A stretch of DNA of 64,000 bases, taken from Paenibacillus humicus NBRC 102415. Lineage in GTDB: Bacteria; Bacillota; Bacilli; Paenibacillales; Paenibacillaceae. This document shows, one piece after another, positions 1-7,963 of this stretch. The DNA lies in NCBI RefSeq assembly GCF_004000905.1, contig NZ_BIMD01000007.1, forward strand, positions 97,410 to 161,409, written 5' to 3'. The notes under the pieces were generated by a model, which did not search any database, was not told the DNA's origin, and saw nothing but the letters and a program-made list of their open reading frames with translations. A program made the translations under genes and the position numbers. Every line of letters starts with the position of its first letter. Positions within the stretch are counted from its first letter, which is position 1.

Positions 1-807
1 GCGGAGCAGCATGCGGCGACGATGTCGGCGGCGATGGCCATGGAAGGGATGAAGCCGGTGTATGCCGTGTACTCCACCTTCCTGCAGCGCGCCTACGACC
101 AAGTCGTCCATGATATTTGCAGGCAGAACGCGAATGTCATTTTCGCCATCGACAGGGCGGGCTTTGTCGGTCCGGACGGCGAGACGCATCACGGCGTGTA
201 CGATATCGCCTACCTGCGCCATATTCCGAACATGGTGCTGATGATGCCCAAGGATGAGAACGAGCTTCGCAACATGATGAAAACGGCCGTCGATTACAAC
301 GAAGGCCCGATCGCGATCCGCTATCCGAGGGTGAACGGAACGGGAGTCGAGATGGATCCCTTCATGACGCCGATTCCGATCGGCACCTGGGAGACGGTCC
401 GCGCAGGCGAGTCGGCGGCGGTCATTGCGGTCGGACCGATGGTCCAGGCAGCGGAAAAAGCCGCCGAGCTTCTGAAGCGGGAAGGTCTTTCCCTTCGCGT
501 GGTCAATGCCCGCTTCATCAAGCCTCTGGATCACGCCATGCTTGATTCCTTGGCGGATGAGGGCATTCCGCTTCTCGTCATGGAGGAAGGCTCGCTCCAG
601 GGAGGGCTTGGAAGCGCCGTGCTGGAGCATTATGCCTTGAGCGGGCGCACGGGCGTCCAGGTCCGGCTGATCGGCATACCGGATGAATTCATTGAGCATG
701 CTTCCATTGAGGAGCAGCGCGCGGAAGTAGGGTTGACGCCGGAGCGTCTGGCGGCCGAGGTCTTGGGACTGCAGCCGAAGCGCAAGCGGGCGACGAACCA
801 GCTATGA
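1..807 (+). CDS. dxs: 1-deoxy-D-xylulose-5-phosphate synthase, C-terminal part
   Basis: The gene runs off the left edge; the frame is open from base 1 and about 268 C-terminal residues are visible of a family length near 630. DXS condenses pyruvate with glyceraldehyde 3-phosphate using thiamine diphosphate, the first step of the MEP isoprenoid pathway, in the cytosol. The first visible residues, AEQHA, hold the conserved catalytic Glu region. YSTFLQRAYDQ and the DRAG...G.THHG stretch are family signatures of the pyrimidine-binding domain, and the transketolase C-terminal domain follows. A strong terminator follows the stop. Identity is certain; only the 5' end is missing. Confidence 0.96.
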   Translation, partial: AEQHAATMSAAMAMEGMKPVYAVYSTFLQRAYDQVVHDICRQNANVIFAIDRAGFVGPDGETHHGVYDIAYLRHIPNMVLMMPKDENELRNMMKTAVDYNEGPIAIRYPRVNGTGVEMDPFMTPIPIGTWETVRAGESAAVIAVGPMVQAAEKAAELLKREGLSLRVVNARFIKPLDHAMLDSLADEGIPLLVMEEGSLQGGLGSAVLEHYALSGRTGVQVRLIGIPDEFIEHASIEEQRAEVGLTPERLAAEVLGLQPKRKRATNQL

Positions 808-812
808 CGGCA

Positions 813-850
813 ATGGCCTGCGGCGTTCTCACGCTGCAGGCCATTTTTTT
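813..850 (+). terminator. Rho-independent terminator after dxs
   Basis: A 13-bp stem (813-825 paired with 832-844, one G-U) closes a 6-base loop and is followed by seven T. It ends dxs transcription and separates it from tlyA. Confidence 0.9.
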
Positions 851-902
851 GGTCAGGGAAACGAATGCGAGCCCATAATCATAACAAGCAGAGGAGAAAG
901 CG

Positions 903-1742
903 ATGTCTTCCAAAGAACGAATCGATGTGCTGCTCGTGGAGCTGGGATTTTTCCCGAGCAGGGAAAAGGCGAAGGCGGCTCTGATGGCCGGCCTTGTGCT
1001 GGTGGACAACGAACCGGTGGACAAGAGCGGGATGAAGGTGGACCGCGAATCCGATATCAAAGTCAAGGGAAGCGTCCATCCTTACGTCAGCCGCGGAGGT
1101 CTGAAGCTGGAGAAGGCGATCCGTGAATTCGGGCTTGATCTCGCCGGCCGCACGATGCTCGATATCGGGGCTTCGACAGGAGGGTTCACGGACTGCGCGC
1201 TTCAGCATGGAGCCGGGCACGTCTATGCGATCGACGTCGGGTACAATCAGCTCGATTGGTCGCTTCGCCAGGACTCGAGAGTGACCGTGATGGAAAGGGT
1301 CAATTTCCGTTTCATGACTCCCGAGGACATCCAGGGAGCCCGGCCGGATTTCGCTTCCATCGATGTATCCTTCATTTCCCTCAAGCTCATCCTGCCTCCG
1401 CTGTCGCAGCTGCTGGCTGCCGGAGCCGATGTCGTGGCGCTGATCAAGCCTCAGTTCGAAGCCGGCCGCGAGAAGGTCGGCAAAGCGGGCATCGTCCGGG
1501 AGCCTTCCGTGCACAGGGAAGTGCTGCATTCGGTGCTGGAAGCTGCGGACGCATCCGGCTTCGCTCTCGTCGGCCTGACGTATTCGCCGATAACCGGCGG
1601 AGAGGGCAACATTGAGTTTCTGGCGCGCTGGAAGCGGGCCGGCGGCGGGGAAATGGACGTTGAAGGAGCGGCCGGATGGTCGAGCGAGCAGATCGCCCAA
1701 GTCGTCCAGGAAGCCGGGGAGAGATTCGGCACGGGCAAATAA
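903..1742 (+). CDS. tlyA: TlyA family rRNA (cytidine-2'-O)-methyltransferase
   Basis: A 279-residue protein of the TlyA/hemolysin A family, which 2'-O-methylates cytidines of ribosomal RNA with S-adenosylmethionine. An S4 RNA-binding domain covers about residues 5-65. An FtsJ-type methyltransferase fold follows, with the SAM motif DIGASTGGFTDCAL near residue 88 and ALIKPQFEAGREKVGK near residue 180. The start follows AGAGGAG at good spacing. In Bacillus and Paenibacillus tlyA (yqxC) lies between dxs and argR, as here. Length and motifs are normal. Confidence 0.95.
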   Translation: MSSKERIDVLLVELGFFPSREKAKAALMAGLVLVDNEPVDKSGMKVDRESDIKVKGSVHPYVSRGGLKLEKAIREFGLDLAGRTMLDIGASTGGFTDCALQHGAGHVYAIDVGYNQLDWSLRQDSRVTVMERVNFRFMTPEDIQGARPDFASIDVSFISLKLILPPLSQLLAAGADVVALIKPQFEAGREKVGKAGIVREPSVHREVLHSVLEAADASGFALVGLTYSPITGGEGNIEFLARWKRAGGGEMDVEGAAGWSSEQIAQVVQEAGERFGTGK

Positions 1743-1759
1743 ATTTCTTCCAGCCCCAC

Positions 1760-1811
1760 TTTACAGACAAACGCATGTTCTGGTATTCTGGAAACAACAA
1801 ACAAATGTTCG
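1760..1811 (+). promoter_or_regulatory. SigA promoter overlapped by two LexA-like boxes
   Basis: TTTACA (1760-1765) and TATTCT (1784-1789) are separated by 18 bases. CAAACGCATGTTCT (1768-1781) lies in the spacer and CAAACAAATGTTCG (1798-1811) lies just downstream. Against the B. subtilis LexA consensus CGAACRNRYGTTCG they match 12 and 13 of 14 positions. The arrangement suggests that LexA represses the unnamed gene-argR-recN unit. The promoter reading is inferred. Confidence 0.6.
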
Positions 1812-1896
1812 GGGATAATTCTCACTCTCCATGAAGGAAATGCGGCAGAAAAATCGAATTCATCCCTCACCGCCGCTTGCGGGAGGAGGGAAGATC

Positions 1897-2370
1897 GTGG
1901 ATCTGTTCGTCATGGTTGCGGCAGCTCTGCTAATCGTCTATTGGGGGTACCGCGCCTTCTACAATTGGCTCCATCAGCCGCGAGGAATGAAGCGGCTTGT
2001 GCTGGGAAGAGGAGAACTGCTTGAACCTGACGATGCCCATGTGCTCTTTCTGGAATCACGGGGATATGAAGTGTTGTCCGGCAAGCACAAGGTTCCTATC
2101 GCCGTGGAATTGGACGGTCAGGAATTGTACAGCCGCCTCTACATCGATTATGTGGCGGAATGTGATGGACTTATGTACGCGGTTAAGATCAGCCGCGAGC
2201 GCCAGCCTATGGATTGGACGGGCAGCGGCCTGCGCGATCGGCTGCTGGTTTTCAGCCTGCTGATGCCGGAGCTGGAAGGCATTCTGGTCGTGGATCCGGC
2301 GGAGCGCTCGATAAGAACGGTCAAGTTCGATTTAGAAGATACCAAGAGGCCAAGAACAAGGGAGGCATAA
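1897..2370 (+). CDS. Membrane-anchored protein, possible nuclease-like fold
   Basis: A 157-residue protein not assigned to a named family. GTG 1897 is preferred because GGGAGGAGGG ends 7 bases upstream; the frame is open to 1831. Residues 1-20 form one hydrophobic anchor. The remainder is soluble, and its segment RLYIDYVAECDGLMYAVKI has the alternating Asp...Lys layout seen in PD-(D/E)XK nuclease folds such as YraN, although the acidic residue normally found beside the Lys is absent. The gene ends 3 bases before argR, and recN follows. With the LexA-like boxes upstream, a role in DNA repair is a reasonable guess and no more. Confidence 0.7.
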   Translation: MDLFVMVAAALLIVYWGYRAFYNWLHQPRGMKRLVLGRGELLEPDDAHVLFLESRGYEVLSGKHKVPIAVELDGQELYSRLYIDYVAECDGLMYAVKISRERQPMDWTGSGLRDRLLVFSLLMPELEGILVVDPAERSIRTVKFDLEDTKRPRTREA

Positions 2371-2373
2371 GGG

Positions 2374-2823
2374 ATGAAAGGTCTTCGTCATGTCAAGATC
2401 AGGGAGATCATCGGCAGGAGCGTCATCGAAACCCAGGACGAGCTGGTGGAAGCCCTGCGAGCGACCGGGCTGCAGGTGACCCAGGCAACCGTGTCGAGGG
2501 ATATCAAGGAGCTGCAGCTCATCAAGGTGCCTGCCGAGGACGGCAGGTACAAGTATTCATTGCCGCAGGAGCAGCGCTTCGTACCCGTCAACAAGCTCAA
2601 GCGTTCCATGCTGGACAACTTCCTCGGGGTGGATCAGGCTGACAATCTGGTCGTCATGAAGTGCTTGCCCGGAACAGCCAACGGAATCGCTTCCCTGCTG
2701 GACGGCATGGAATGGCCGGAGATCATGGGAACGATTTCCGGCGACGATACGATTTTGATCATATGCCGCAAGAAAGAAGGCGGCAGCAAGATCGTCGATC
2801 TGCTGCTCGGCATGATGAACTAA
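2374..2823 (+). CDS. argR: Arginine repressor ArgR/AhrC
   Basis: A 149-residue arginine-responsive transcription regulator that represses arginine biosynthesis and activates catabolism as a hexamer. The N-terminal winged helix (about 1-75) has the signature TQATVSRDIKELQLIKVP. The C-terminal oligomerisation and arginine-binding domain (about 80-149) ends with GTISGDDTILIICR, which holds the Asp pair that contacts arginine. The start at 2374 follows AAGGGAGG. The order tlyA-argR-recN is standard in this group. Length is typical. Confidence 0.96.
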   Translation: MKGLRHVKIREIIGRSVIETQDELVEALRATGLQVTQATVSRDIKELQLIKVPAEDGRYKYSLPQEQRFVPVNKLKRSMLDNFLGVDQADNLVVMKCLPGTANGIASLLDGMEWPEIMGTISGDDTILIICRKKEGGSKIVDLLLGMMN

Positions 2824-2856
2824 TACCAACTTTTACGGAACGAGGAGTGTGTCTTT

Positions 2857-4557
2857 ATGCTTCGCGAATTGTCCATCCGCAATTTAGCCGTTATTGAAGA
2901 AGTCACGGTCGGTTTCCATGATGGTTTCCATGTATTGACCGGCGAGACGGGGGCCGGGAAGTCCATTTTGATCGATGCGCTCATTCTTTTGATCGGCGGC
3001 AGAGGATCGTCGGATATGGTCCGTTACGGATGCGACAAGGCGGAGATGGAGGCGACATTCGATCTTCCGGCCGGCCATCCGGTATGGAGGGCGATCGAGC
3101 GGCTTGGGCTCCAGGGCAGCTCGGAGGACCTGCTCATCATCCGCAGAGAGCTCTCCGCTCAAGGAAAGAGCTCTTGCCGGATCAACGGCAGCATAGCGAA
3201 TCTGACGATGCTGCGCGAGGTCGGAGAGTGCCTGGTCAACGTTCATGGCCAGCATGAGCATCAATCCCTTTTGAAGAGCGAGCATCATCTCGAATGGCTC
3301 GACCTGTTCGCAGGCGAGAAGGTGGCCGGCTTGAAGCGCGAGTACCAGGCCGCCTTCTCCCGCTACGGCGAAGTCCGGCAGGCGCTCAAGAACGCCCAGG
3401 ATACAAGCCGCCACAACATGCAGATGCTCGACCTCTACAAGTTCCAGCTCCAGGAGATCCGTTCCGCCGGGCTCAAGAAGGATGAATGGGATCAGCTGCA
3501 GGAAGAGAAGGAGAAGCTTTCGCACTCGGAAAAGCTGATGTCCCATGCATCGGCTGCATACGGACTGCTGTTCGATGGCGGGTCGCTTGAGGGCATCAGC
3601 TCGGCAATCGCTAAGCTTGAAGACATCAAGGCTTACGATTCGGCTGTGCTGGAGCCGCTGCTGGAACAGCTGAAGGGAGCGTTCTACCAAGCCGAAGACG
3701 CTGCGCATCAGCTTCGAGGCTATCGCGATTCCGTCCAGAGCGATCCGGAGCGGCTTGACGTCATCGAGGACAGGCTTACGGTCATCGGCGGCCTACGGCG
3801 CAAGTACGGCGACACCGTTGCCGATATTCTGGCTTATTACAAGAAAATTAAACATGAAGCGGATCTGATCGAGAACAGGGATGAGCATATCCGGCAGCTG
3901 GAGGCGTCGCTCCAAAGCGCGCATGCGGAAGCGTCGGCGCTTGGAGAAAGCCTCTCGCAGCAGCGCTTGGCCGCCGCTGAGCTGCTGTCGGCATCGGTCG
4001 AGCTTCAATTGAAGGATCTCGGCATGAGCCGAACCGTTTTCCGCGCTTCCCTGCAAAGACAGCCGCAGGGCGACGGCTACCGTCTCGGCCTCAACGGCAT
4101 CGACGAAGCTGATTTCCTGTTGGCTCCCAACCCGGGAGAGCCGCTCAAGCCGCTCAGCAAAATCGCTTCCGGAGGCGAGATGTCCAGAATCATGCTGGCG
4201 CTCAAAAGCATCTTCGCGGAGATCGATCAAGTGCCCGTACTTATCTTCGATGAGGTGGATACCGGCGTAAGCGGCAGGGCAGCGCAAGCAATAGCGGAAA
4301 AGATGTCGCAATTATCCGGCAAATGCCAGGTGTTCTCGATCACCCATCTGCCGCAAGTCGCCTGCATGGCGGATTACCATTATGAGATCAGCAAGGATGT
4401 CGTGCGCGACAGGACAGTCACATCCGTCAAGGAGCTGAGCGACCGCGAGCGAATCGAAGAGCTCGCCCGCATGCTCGGAGGCGTAGAGGTGACGGACAAA
4501 ACCCGTCATCATGCACAGGAAATGCTGGTGCTGGCAGATCGTCAAAAAGGGGCCTGA
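2857..4557 (+). CDS. recN: DNA repair protein RecN
   Basis: A 566-residue SMC-like ATPase that gathers at double-strand breaks and supports recombinational repair. Walker A is GETGAGKS near residue 30, two long coiled-coil arms cover about 150-370, and the ABC signature KIASGGEMSRIMLALK with Walker B LIFDEVDTGVSG lies near 440-475. The ATG follows CGAGGAG. The gene lies behind argR, consistent with control by the LexA-boxed promoter near 1.77 kb. Length is normal. Confidence 0.97.
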   Translation: MLRELSIRNLAVIEEVTVGFHDGFHVLTGETGAGKSILIDALILLIGGRGSSDMVRYGCDKAEMEATFDLPAGHPVWRAIERLGLQGSSEDLLIIRRELSAQGKSSCRINGSIANLTMLREVGECLVNVHGQHEHQSLLKSEHHLEWLDLFAGEKVAGLKREYQAAFSRYGEVRQALKNAQDTSRHNMQMLDLYKFQLQEIRSAGLKKDEWDQLQEEKEKLSHSEKLMSHASAAYGLLFDGGSLEGISSAIAKLEDIKAYDSAVLEPLLEQLKGAFYQAEDAAHQLRGYRDSVQSDPERLDVIEDRLTVIGGLRRKYGDTVADILAYYKKIKHEADLIENRDEHIRQLEASLQSAHAEASALGESLSQQRLAAAELLSASVELQLKDLGMSRTVFRASLQRQPQGDGYRLGLNGIDEADFLLAPNPGEPLKPLSKIASGGEMSRIMLALKSIFAEIDQVPVLIFDEVDTGVSGRAAQAIAEKMSQLSGKCQVFSITHLPQVACMADYHYEISKDVVRDRTVTSVKELSDRERIEELARMLGGVEVTDKTRHHAQEMLVLADRQKGA

Positions 4558-4677
4558 TCAAGGTATTCAGGGAATGTTTTATCGGACATAAATCAGGGGG
4601 GGCGGGGTACCTTATAGGTACGCAATTGGCGATTACCTTTCTCGTCAAGCGATGGAACTACAGGGAGCGTGAGATCA

Positions 4678-6006
4678 TTGAGCGCCAACCAGCGGAAGCG
4701 GTGGTTCGGGTTAGTTCTTGTATTCTTCGTTTGCATGATCGGCATCTCCAGTCCGTTCCTGAATTATGCCTCATTCCCGAATGAGCTGCGATTATTCTCC
4801 GGGCAGATGAAACGACTGGATTACAACATGCCCGTTCGTGCGGACATGACCGTGGACTCCAACCTCATTCATGTGAACGGAAAATCCGAAGGAAGGCAAT
4901 CGCTTGATTTGAATCGGCCTATATCCATTGCCGCTTCCAAAGAAACCGGCAAAGCCACGATGTCGTTGAAGCTGTTCGGCGCTATTCCCTTCAAGACGGT
5001 TCATGTCGATGTCGTTCCCGATCTGAAGGTCATTCCAGGAGGACAGACGATCGGAGTCAAAGTAAAATCCTCAGGCATTCTTGTTGTCGGCCATCATCTC
5101 GTTAAGGAAAGTCCGCAATCCAAAGTTTCTCCTGGAGAGCTTGCAGGCATTCGTTTGGGCGATTTGATCATGGAAATCAACGGCAAGCGCGTACGTGAAG
5201 TCAAGCAGGTCGCGGAATTTACCGAGACAGCCGGAGTCAGCAAGGAACCGATGAAACTGAAAGTCAAAAGGGCTGGAAAAATGATGGACATCGAGCTTAA
5301 GCCGGCTTACGACGCGGATGACCGCTCCTGGCGAATCGGGCTTTATATCCGCGATTCCGCTGCAGGCGTAGGGACGCTGACGTTCTACGCGCCGGATCAA
5401 GGCGTATATGGCGCTCTGGGACATGTCATTACCGATCTGGATACCGGCACGGCCATTGAAGTCGGGGACGGCCAGATCCTACAGTCCAATGTGACTTCCA
5501 TCAACAAAAGCTTGAGCGGCGAACCGGGGGAGAAAAGAGCCCATTTCGTGAACGAAAGCCAGATTCTTGGCAACATTGAGCGCAATACGCCTTTCGGCAT
5601 CTTCGGCAAGATGAAAGAAATGCCCGGCCATAGCTATCAATCCGAAGCGGTTCCAGTCGCTTTTTCGGAAGAAGTGGCCGAAGGGCCGGCCGAAATTCTG
5701 ACCGTGCTGAGCGGACAGAAGGTCGAGCGGTTCAAGGTCGAGATTTCGCATGTGAGCAGGCAGAAAAGTCCGGCGACTAAGGGCATGGTCATCAAGGTTA
5801 CAGACAAAAGGCTACTGGATTTGACGGGCGGCATCGTTCAAGGCATGTCGGGAAGTCCGATCATGCAGAACGGCAAGCTGATCGGAGCGGTGACGCATGT
5901 ATTCGTAAATGATCCTTCTTCCGGATACGGATGTTTTATCGAGTGGATGCTTCAAGACGCAGGTGTTCTTCTTCAAACCTCGAACAGAGACCTTAAGGCA
6001 GCTTGA
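4678..6006 (+). CDS. spoIVB: SpoIVB, signalling serine peptidase of sporulation
   Basis: SpoIVB is made in the forespore, secreted into the space between the two membranes, and cuts SpoIVFA to trigger pro-sigma-K processing. The N-terminus has one membrane/signal segment (about residues 9-28). A PDZ domain lies in the middle (VKSSGILVVGHHLV to about residue 220). The S55 peptidase domain has the catalytic His in GALGHVITD and the Ser in QGMSGSP. TTG 4678 lies 10 bases after GGGAG; GTG 4669 in the same frame is too close to that site. The last codons form the 5' arm of the terminator that follows. Confidence 0.95.
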   Translation: MSANQRKRWFGLVLVFFVCMIGISSPFLNYASFPNELRLFSGQMKRLDYNMPVRADMTVDSNLIHVNGKSEGRQSLDLNRPISIAASKETGKATMSLKLFGAIPFKTVHVDVVPDLKVIPGGQTIGVKVKSSGILVVGHHLVKESPQSKVSPGELAGIRLGDLIMEINGKRVREVKQVAEFTETAGVSKEPMKLKVKRAGKMMDIELKPAYDADDRSWRIGLYIRDSAAGVGTLTFYAPDQGVYGALGHVITDLDTGTAIEVGDGQILQSNVTSINKSLSGEPGEKRAHFVNESQILGNIERNTPFGIFGKMKEMPGHSYQSEAVPVAFSEEVAEGPAEILTVLSGQKVERFKVEISHVSRQKSPATKGMVIKVTDKRLLDLTGGIVQGMSGSPIMQNGKLIGAVTHVFVNDPSSGYGCFIEWMLQDAGVLLQTSNRDLKAA

Positions 6007-6027
6007 TGCCTTGAGGTCTCTGTTTTT
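5985..6027 (+). terminator. Terminator overlapping the spoIVB 3' end
   Basis: A 16-base arm (5985-6000) pairs with 6007-6022 across a 6-base loop that contains the spoIVB stop codon; five T follow. The stem begins inside the coding sequence, so it insulates spo0A from spoIVB transcription. Confidence 0.92.
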
Positions 6028-6145
6028 GTCGAATGATAAGGAACGGGGTCGCTAAATGTAGTAAAATAATTATTATACATTTATCGTTAGGAAAAATAAA
6101 GAAAAATAATATTCGACAGAAGGAATTCTATCGAAACTGTCGAAA
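6027..6145 (+). promoter_or_regulatory. spo0A control region: Spo0A boxes and SigH-like promoter
   Basis: Three copies of the Spo0A box are visible: TGTCGAA at 6027-6033 and 6138-6144, and its reverse TTCGACA at 6112-6118. AGAAGGAATT (6118-6127) followed by CGAAA (6141-6145) resembles the SigH pattern RWAGGAWWT-N13/14-HGAAT. Bacillus spo0A is known to have a SigH promoter under Spo0A feedback; this layout is consistent with that. The exact transcription start is inferred. Confidence 0.65.
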
Positions 6146-6204
6146 CGTTATAAGAGCAAAATGAGCAGCCGACCATCTCAGTTCAATTTGGAGGAGGACC
6201 AATC

Positions 6205-7020
6205 TTGGCTAAAATTGAAGTTTTGTTAGCGGATGACAATAGGGAATTTACGAACCTGCTTTCGGAGTACATATCGGAGCAGGATGATATGGAAGTGTCC
6301 GGCATCGCTTACAATGGCGAAGAAGTATTGCGTTTGCTCAGCGAAATGGAACGTATTCCGGATGTGCTTATTCTCGACATCATCATGCCTCATCTTGATG
6401 GTCTCGGCGTATTGGAACGTCTGCGCGAGGCCGGAATTCAACCGATGCCTAAAATTATCATGCTGACAGCTTTCGGCCAAGAGAACATCACGCAAAAGGC
6501 CGTACAGCTGGGAGCATCCTATTATATCCTCAAACCGTTTGACATGGAGATGCTGGCCAACCGCGTTCGTCAGCTTGTAGGCAATTCGGCGGTCATGGCA
6601 TCATCCGGCTCTTCGTTCTCCGCATCTTCGGTCATCAAGTCCAACGTAGTGCCGATTGCAAAAGGGAAAAATCTGGACGCCAATATCACCAGCATCATTC
6701 ATGAAATCGGCGTTCCTGCACATATTAAAGGATATCAGTATTTGCGCGAGGCCATCACGATGGTGTACAACAACATCGAAATTCTCGGCGCCATCACCAA
6801 AACGCTGTATCCTGCCATTGCGGAAAAGTTCAAAACGACTCCTTCCCGCGTCGAGCGCGCTATTCGCCATGCGATCGAAGTCGCCTGGACACGCGGCAAC
6901 ATCGACAGCATCAGCCACTTGTTCGGCTACACAATCAACATCAGCAAGTCGAAGCCGACGAACTCCGAGTTCATCGCGATGGTGGCGGACAAGCTGCGGA
7001 TCGAGCATAAGGTCTCGTAA
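6205..7020 (+). CDS. spo0A: Stage 0 sporulation response regulator Spo0A
   Basis: The 271-residue master regulator of sporulation entry, phosphorylated through the phosphorelay. The receiver domain (1-125) has the acidic pair in LLADDN, the phospho-acceptor Asp58 in LILDIIMP, and conserved Thr and Lys in MLTAF and LKPFD. The Spo0A DNA-binding domain (about 155-271) includes the recognition helix [21 protein letters not shown]. Start is TTG 6205 after a perfect GGAGGAGG. The protein is complete up to a normal C-terminus, so the neighbouring prophage has not interrupted it. Confidence 0.97.
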   Translation: MAKIEVLLADDNREFTNLLSEYISEQDDMEVSGIAYNGEEVLRLLSEMERIPDVLILDIIMPHLDGLGVLERLREAGIQPMPKIIMLTAFGQENITQKAVQLGASYYILKPFDMEMLANRVRQLVGNSAVMASSGSSFSASSVIKSNVVPIAKGKNLDANITSIIHEIGVPAHIKGYQYLREAITMVYNNIEILGAITKTLYPAIAEKFKTTPSRVERAIRHAIEVAWTRGNIDSISHLFGYTINISKSKPTNSEFIAMVADKLRIEHKVS

Positions 7021-7235
7021 TTGGCGTAGTGGCGCGGTCTAGAGCGCTCTGAGATCGGTCGTGAAGCGAGAATTTATCGGTCATTGGACGATGAGATTCC
7101 GATAAACTGTCGCGTAGAAGTCCCGCAAACTACGGTAAGATTCACCTCCGTAGGCTGCGTATTTATCGGCGTATTCTGCGCAAACTAAGTGTAGCATGTA
7201 CGAGAACGTTCGTATACTTACGCTTAAACTCGTTT
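7021..7235. other. Host-prophage junction region without genes
   Basis: No gene is supported here. The stretch follows the spo0A stop and precedes the first phage element, so the left attachment site should lie inside it, but its core cannot be named without the right end. Visible structures: the perfect palindrome AGAGCGCTCT (7041-7050); TTTATCGG twice on this strand and once inverted (about 7073, 7095 and 7159); and CGCAAACTA twice (about 7124 and 7178). The paired short repeats resemble integrase arm or repressor sites. This is inference. Confidence 0.45.
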
Positions 7236-7275
7236 ATAAGCGTCATCCCTTCGTTGGGGTGGCGCTTATTTTTTT
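7236..7275 (+). terminator. Terminator or leader attenuator before the first phage gene
   Basis: A 14-bp stem (7236-7249 with 7256-7269, two G-U pairs) with a 6-base loop and a seven-T tail. It lies just upstream of the first phage gene unit. It either ends transcription arriving from spo0A or acts as a conditional terminator in the phage leader. Confidence 0.8.
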
Positions 7276-7281
7276 GTTCGA

Positions 7282-7400
7282 AAGTGTGCGAAATCGGAGG
7301 AGGGCGGTGTCATCGTTAGTGAGGGCGAAAAAAGTTAGCGCCAGAGTGTACTACATTCGAACGGGCGGCGTCATTGACGGTAAGAGGCGCGATAACAACG
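7282..7400 (+). repeat. Conserved 40-bp element, copy A, with extended homology
   Basis: The 40-bp element has AAGTGTGCG (7282-7290) and GCGGTGTCAT (7304-7313), 22 bases apart start to start. Copies B (19626) and C (33795) keep the same spacing exactly. Copies A and C also share about 50 further bases, with TACTACATYCG and GGCGTCATWGACG. It lies between a hairpin terminator and the first phage gene. A phage-specific promoter or operator is likely; the binding protein is unknown. Confidence 0.7.
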
Positions 7401-7417
7401 GAAGGAGGCGGGGACAA

Positions 7418-7765
7418 GTGCCGGACGGACCGCAGGCACCGGACATATTCGTTAAATTCTACGTTGACGCGGTGCGCTCCGGCATGGTCCGAGATATGGG
7501 CGCGGAGAAGCTGCAGACGCTACTCGTTCTCGCCTCGTTTATGGACGCTGACGGCCGCTGCTATCCGAGCCAATACAAGATAGCGGAGTTGCTCGGCGTG
7601 GCGCGAGAGACGGCGAATAGGCGGGTCAACGCGCTTCTTAAATACCGCTGGCATGGCGAACCGATCGTAACGGCAGTTAAGACTCGCGATCCAACGATAC
7701 AGACGTGGGCGAACACGGTGTATACGATACTGCCGGCGAGCGGCGTGCGGATGGGCAGCGGATGA
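7418..7765 (+). CDS. Helix-turn-helix protein, probable replication initiator
   Basis: A 115-residue DNA-binding protein. GTG 7418 follows GGAAGGAGG at good spacing; the frame is open further upstream only through the repeat element. A winged helix-turn-helix of the HTH_36 type covers about residues 25-75, centred on YPSQYKIAELLGVARETANRRVNALL. Such proteins often initiate replication in Bacillus phages. Two blocks of tandem direct repeats begin 37 bases after the stop, which supports an initiator-origin pair. A transcription regulator is the alternative. Confidence 0.65.
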   Translation: MPDGPQAPDIFVKFYVDAVRSGMVRDMGAEKLQTLLVLASFMDADGRCYPSQYKIAELLGVARETANRRVNALLKYRWHGEPIVTAVKTRDPTIQTWANTVYTILPASGVRMGSG

Positions 7766-7776
7766 AAACGAGGATC

Positions 7777-7789
7777 TATACAATGTATA
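7777..7789. repeat. Palindrome TATACAATGTATA
   Basis: A perfect 6-base inverted repeat around one central base, between the initiator gene and the iteron-like repeats. A possible operator or part of the origin. Confidence 0.4.
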
Positions 7790-7801
7790 CACCCCTTCAA
7801 A

Positions 7802-7887
7802 CGTCACATGGCTCGCGTCACACGGCTACCGTCACACTAAGAAGAACCAACGTAAGAAGAACCATAATAACGAGAACCATAAACATT
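7802..7887. repeat. Two arrays of tandem direct repeats, candidate phage origin
   Basis: Three 14-base units beginning CGTCACA (7802, 7816, 7830) are followed directly by three 15-base units beginning AGAACCA (7843, 7858, 7873). Units match closely within each array. The region is AT-richer to the right (up to 7963) and lies between a winged-helix protein gene and a KilA/DUF3102-type gene. Tandem repeats of this size near an initiator gene are the usual sign of an iteron origin. Function is inferred. Confidence 0.6.
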
Positions 7888-7963
7888 TCGCGTCGTCACT
7901 AGCGTTCCTAGCGGACAATTTTTCATCGCGAAAAATAACTAATGGAAAGGAGAAGCGCGCCAA

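Noticed and set aside
7201..7217. LexA box and promoter at the prophage left end (GAGAACGTTCG, TATACT)
   Set aside because: The half-sites have no 4-base spacer and the -35 position is poor, so neither call stands.
7196..7417. N-terminal extension of the initiator gene
   Set aside because: It would translate through a terminator hairpin and the repeated 40-bp element; GTG 7418 has the proper ribosome site.
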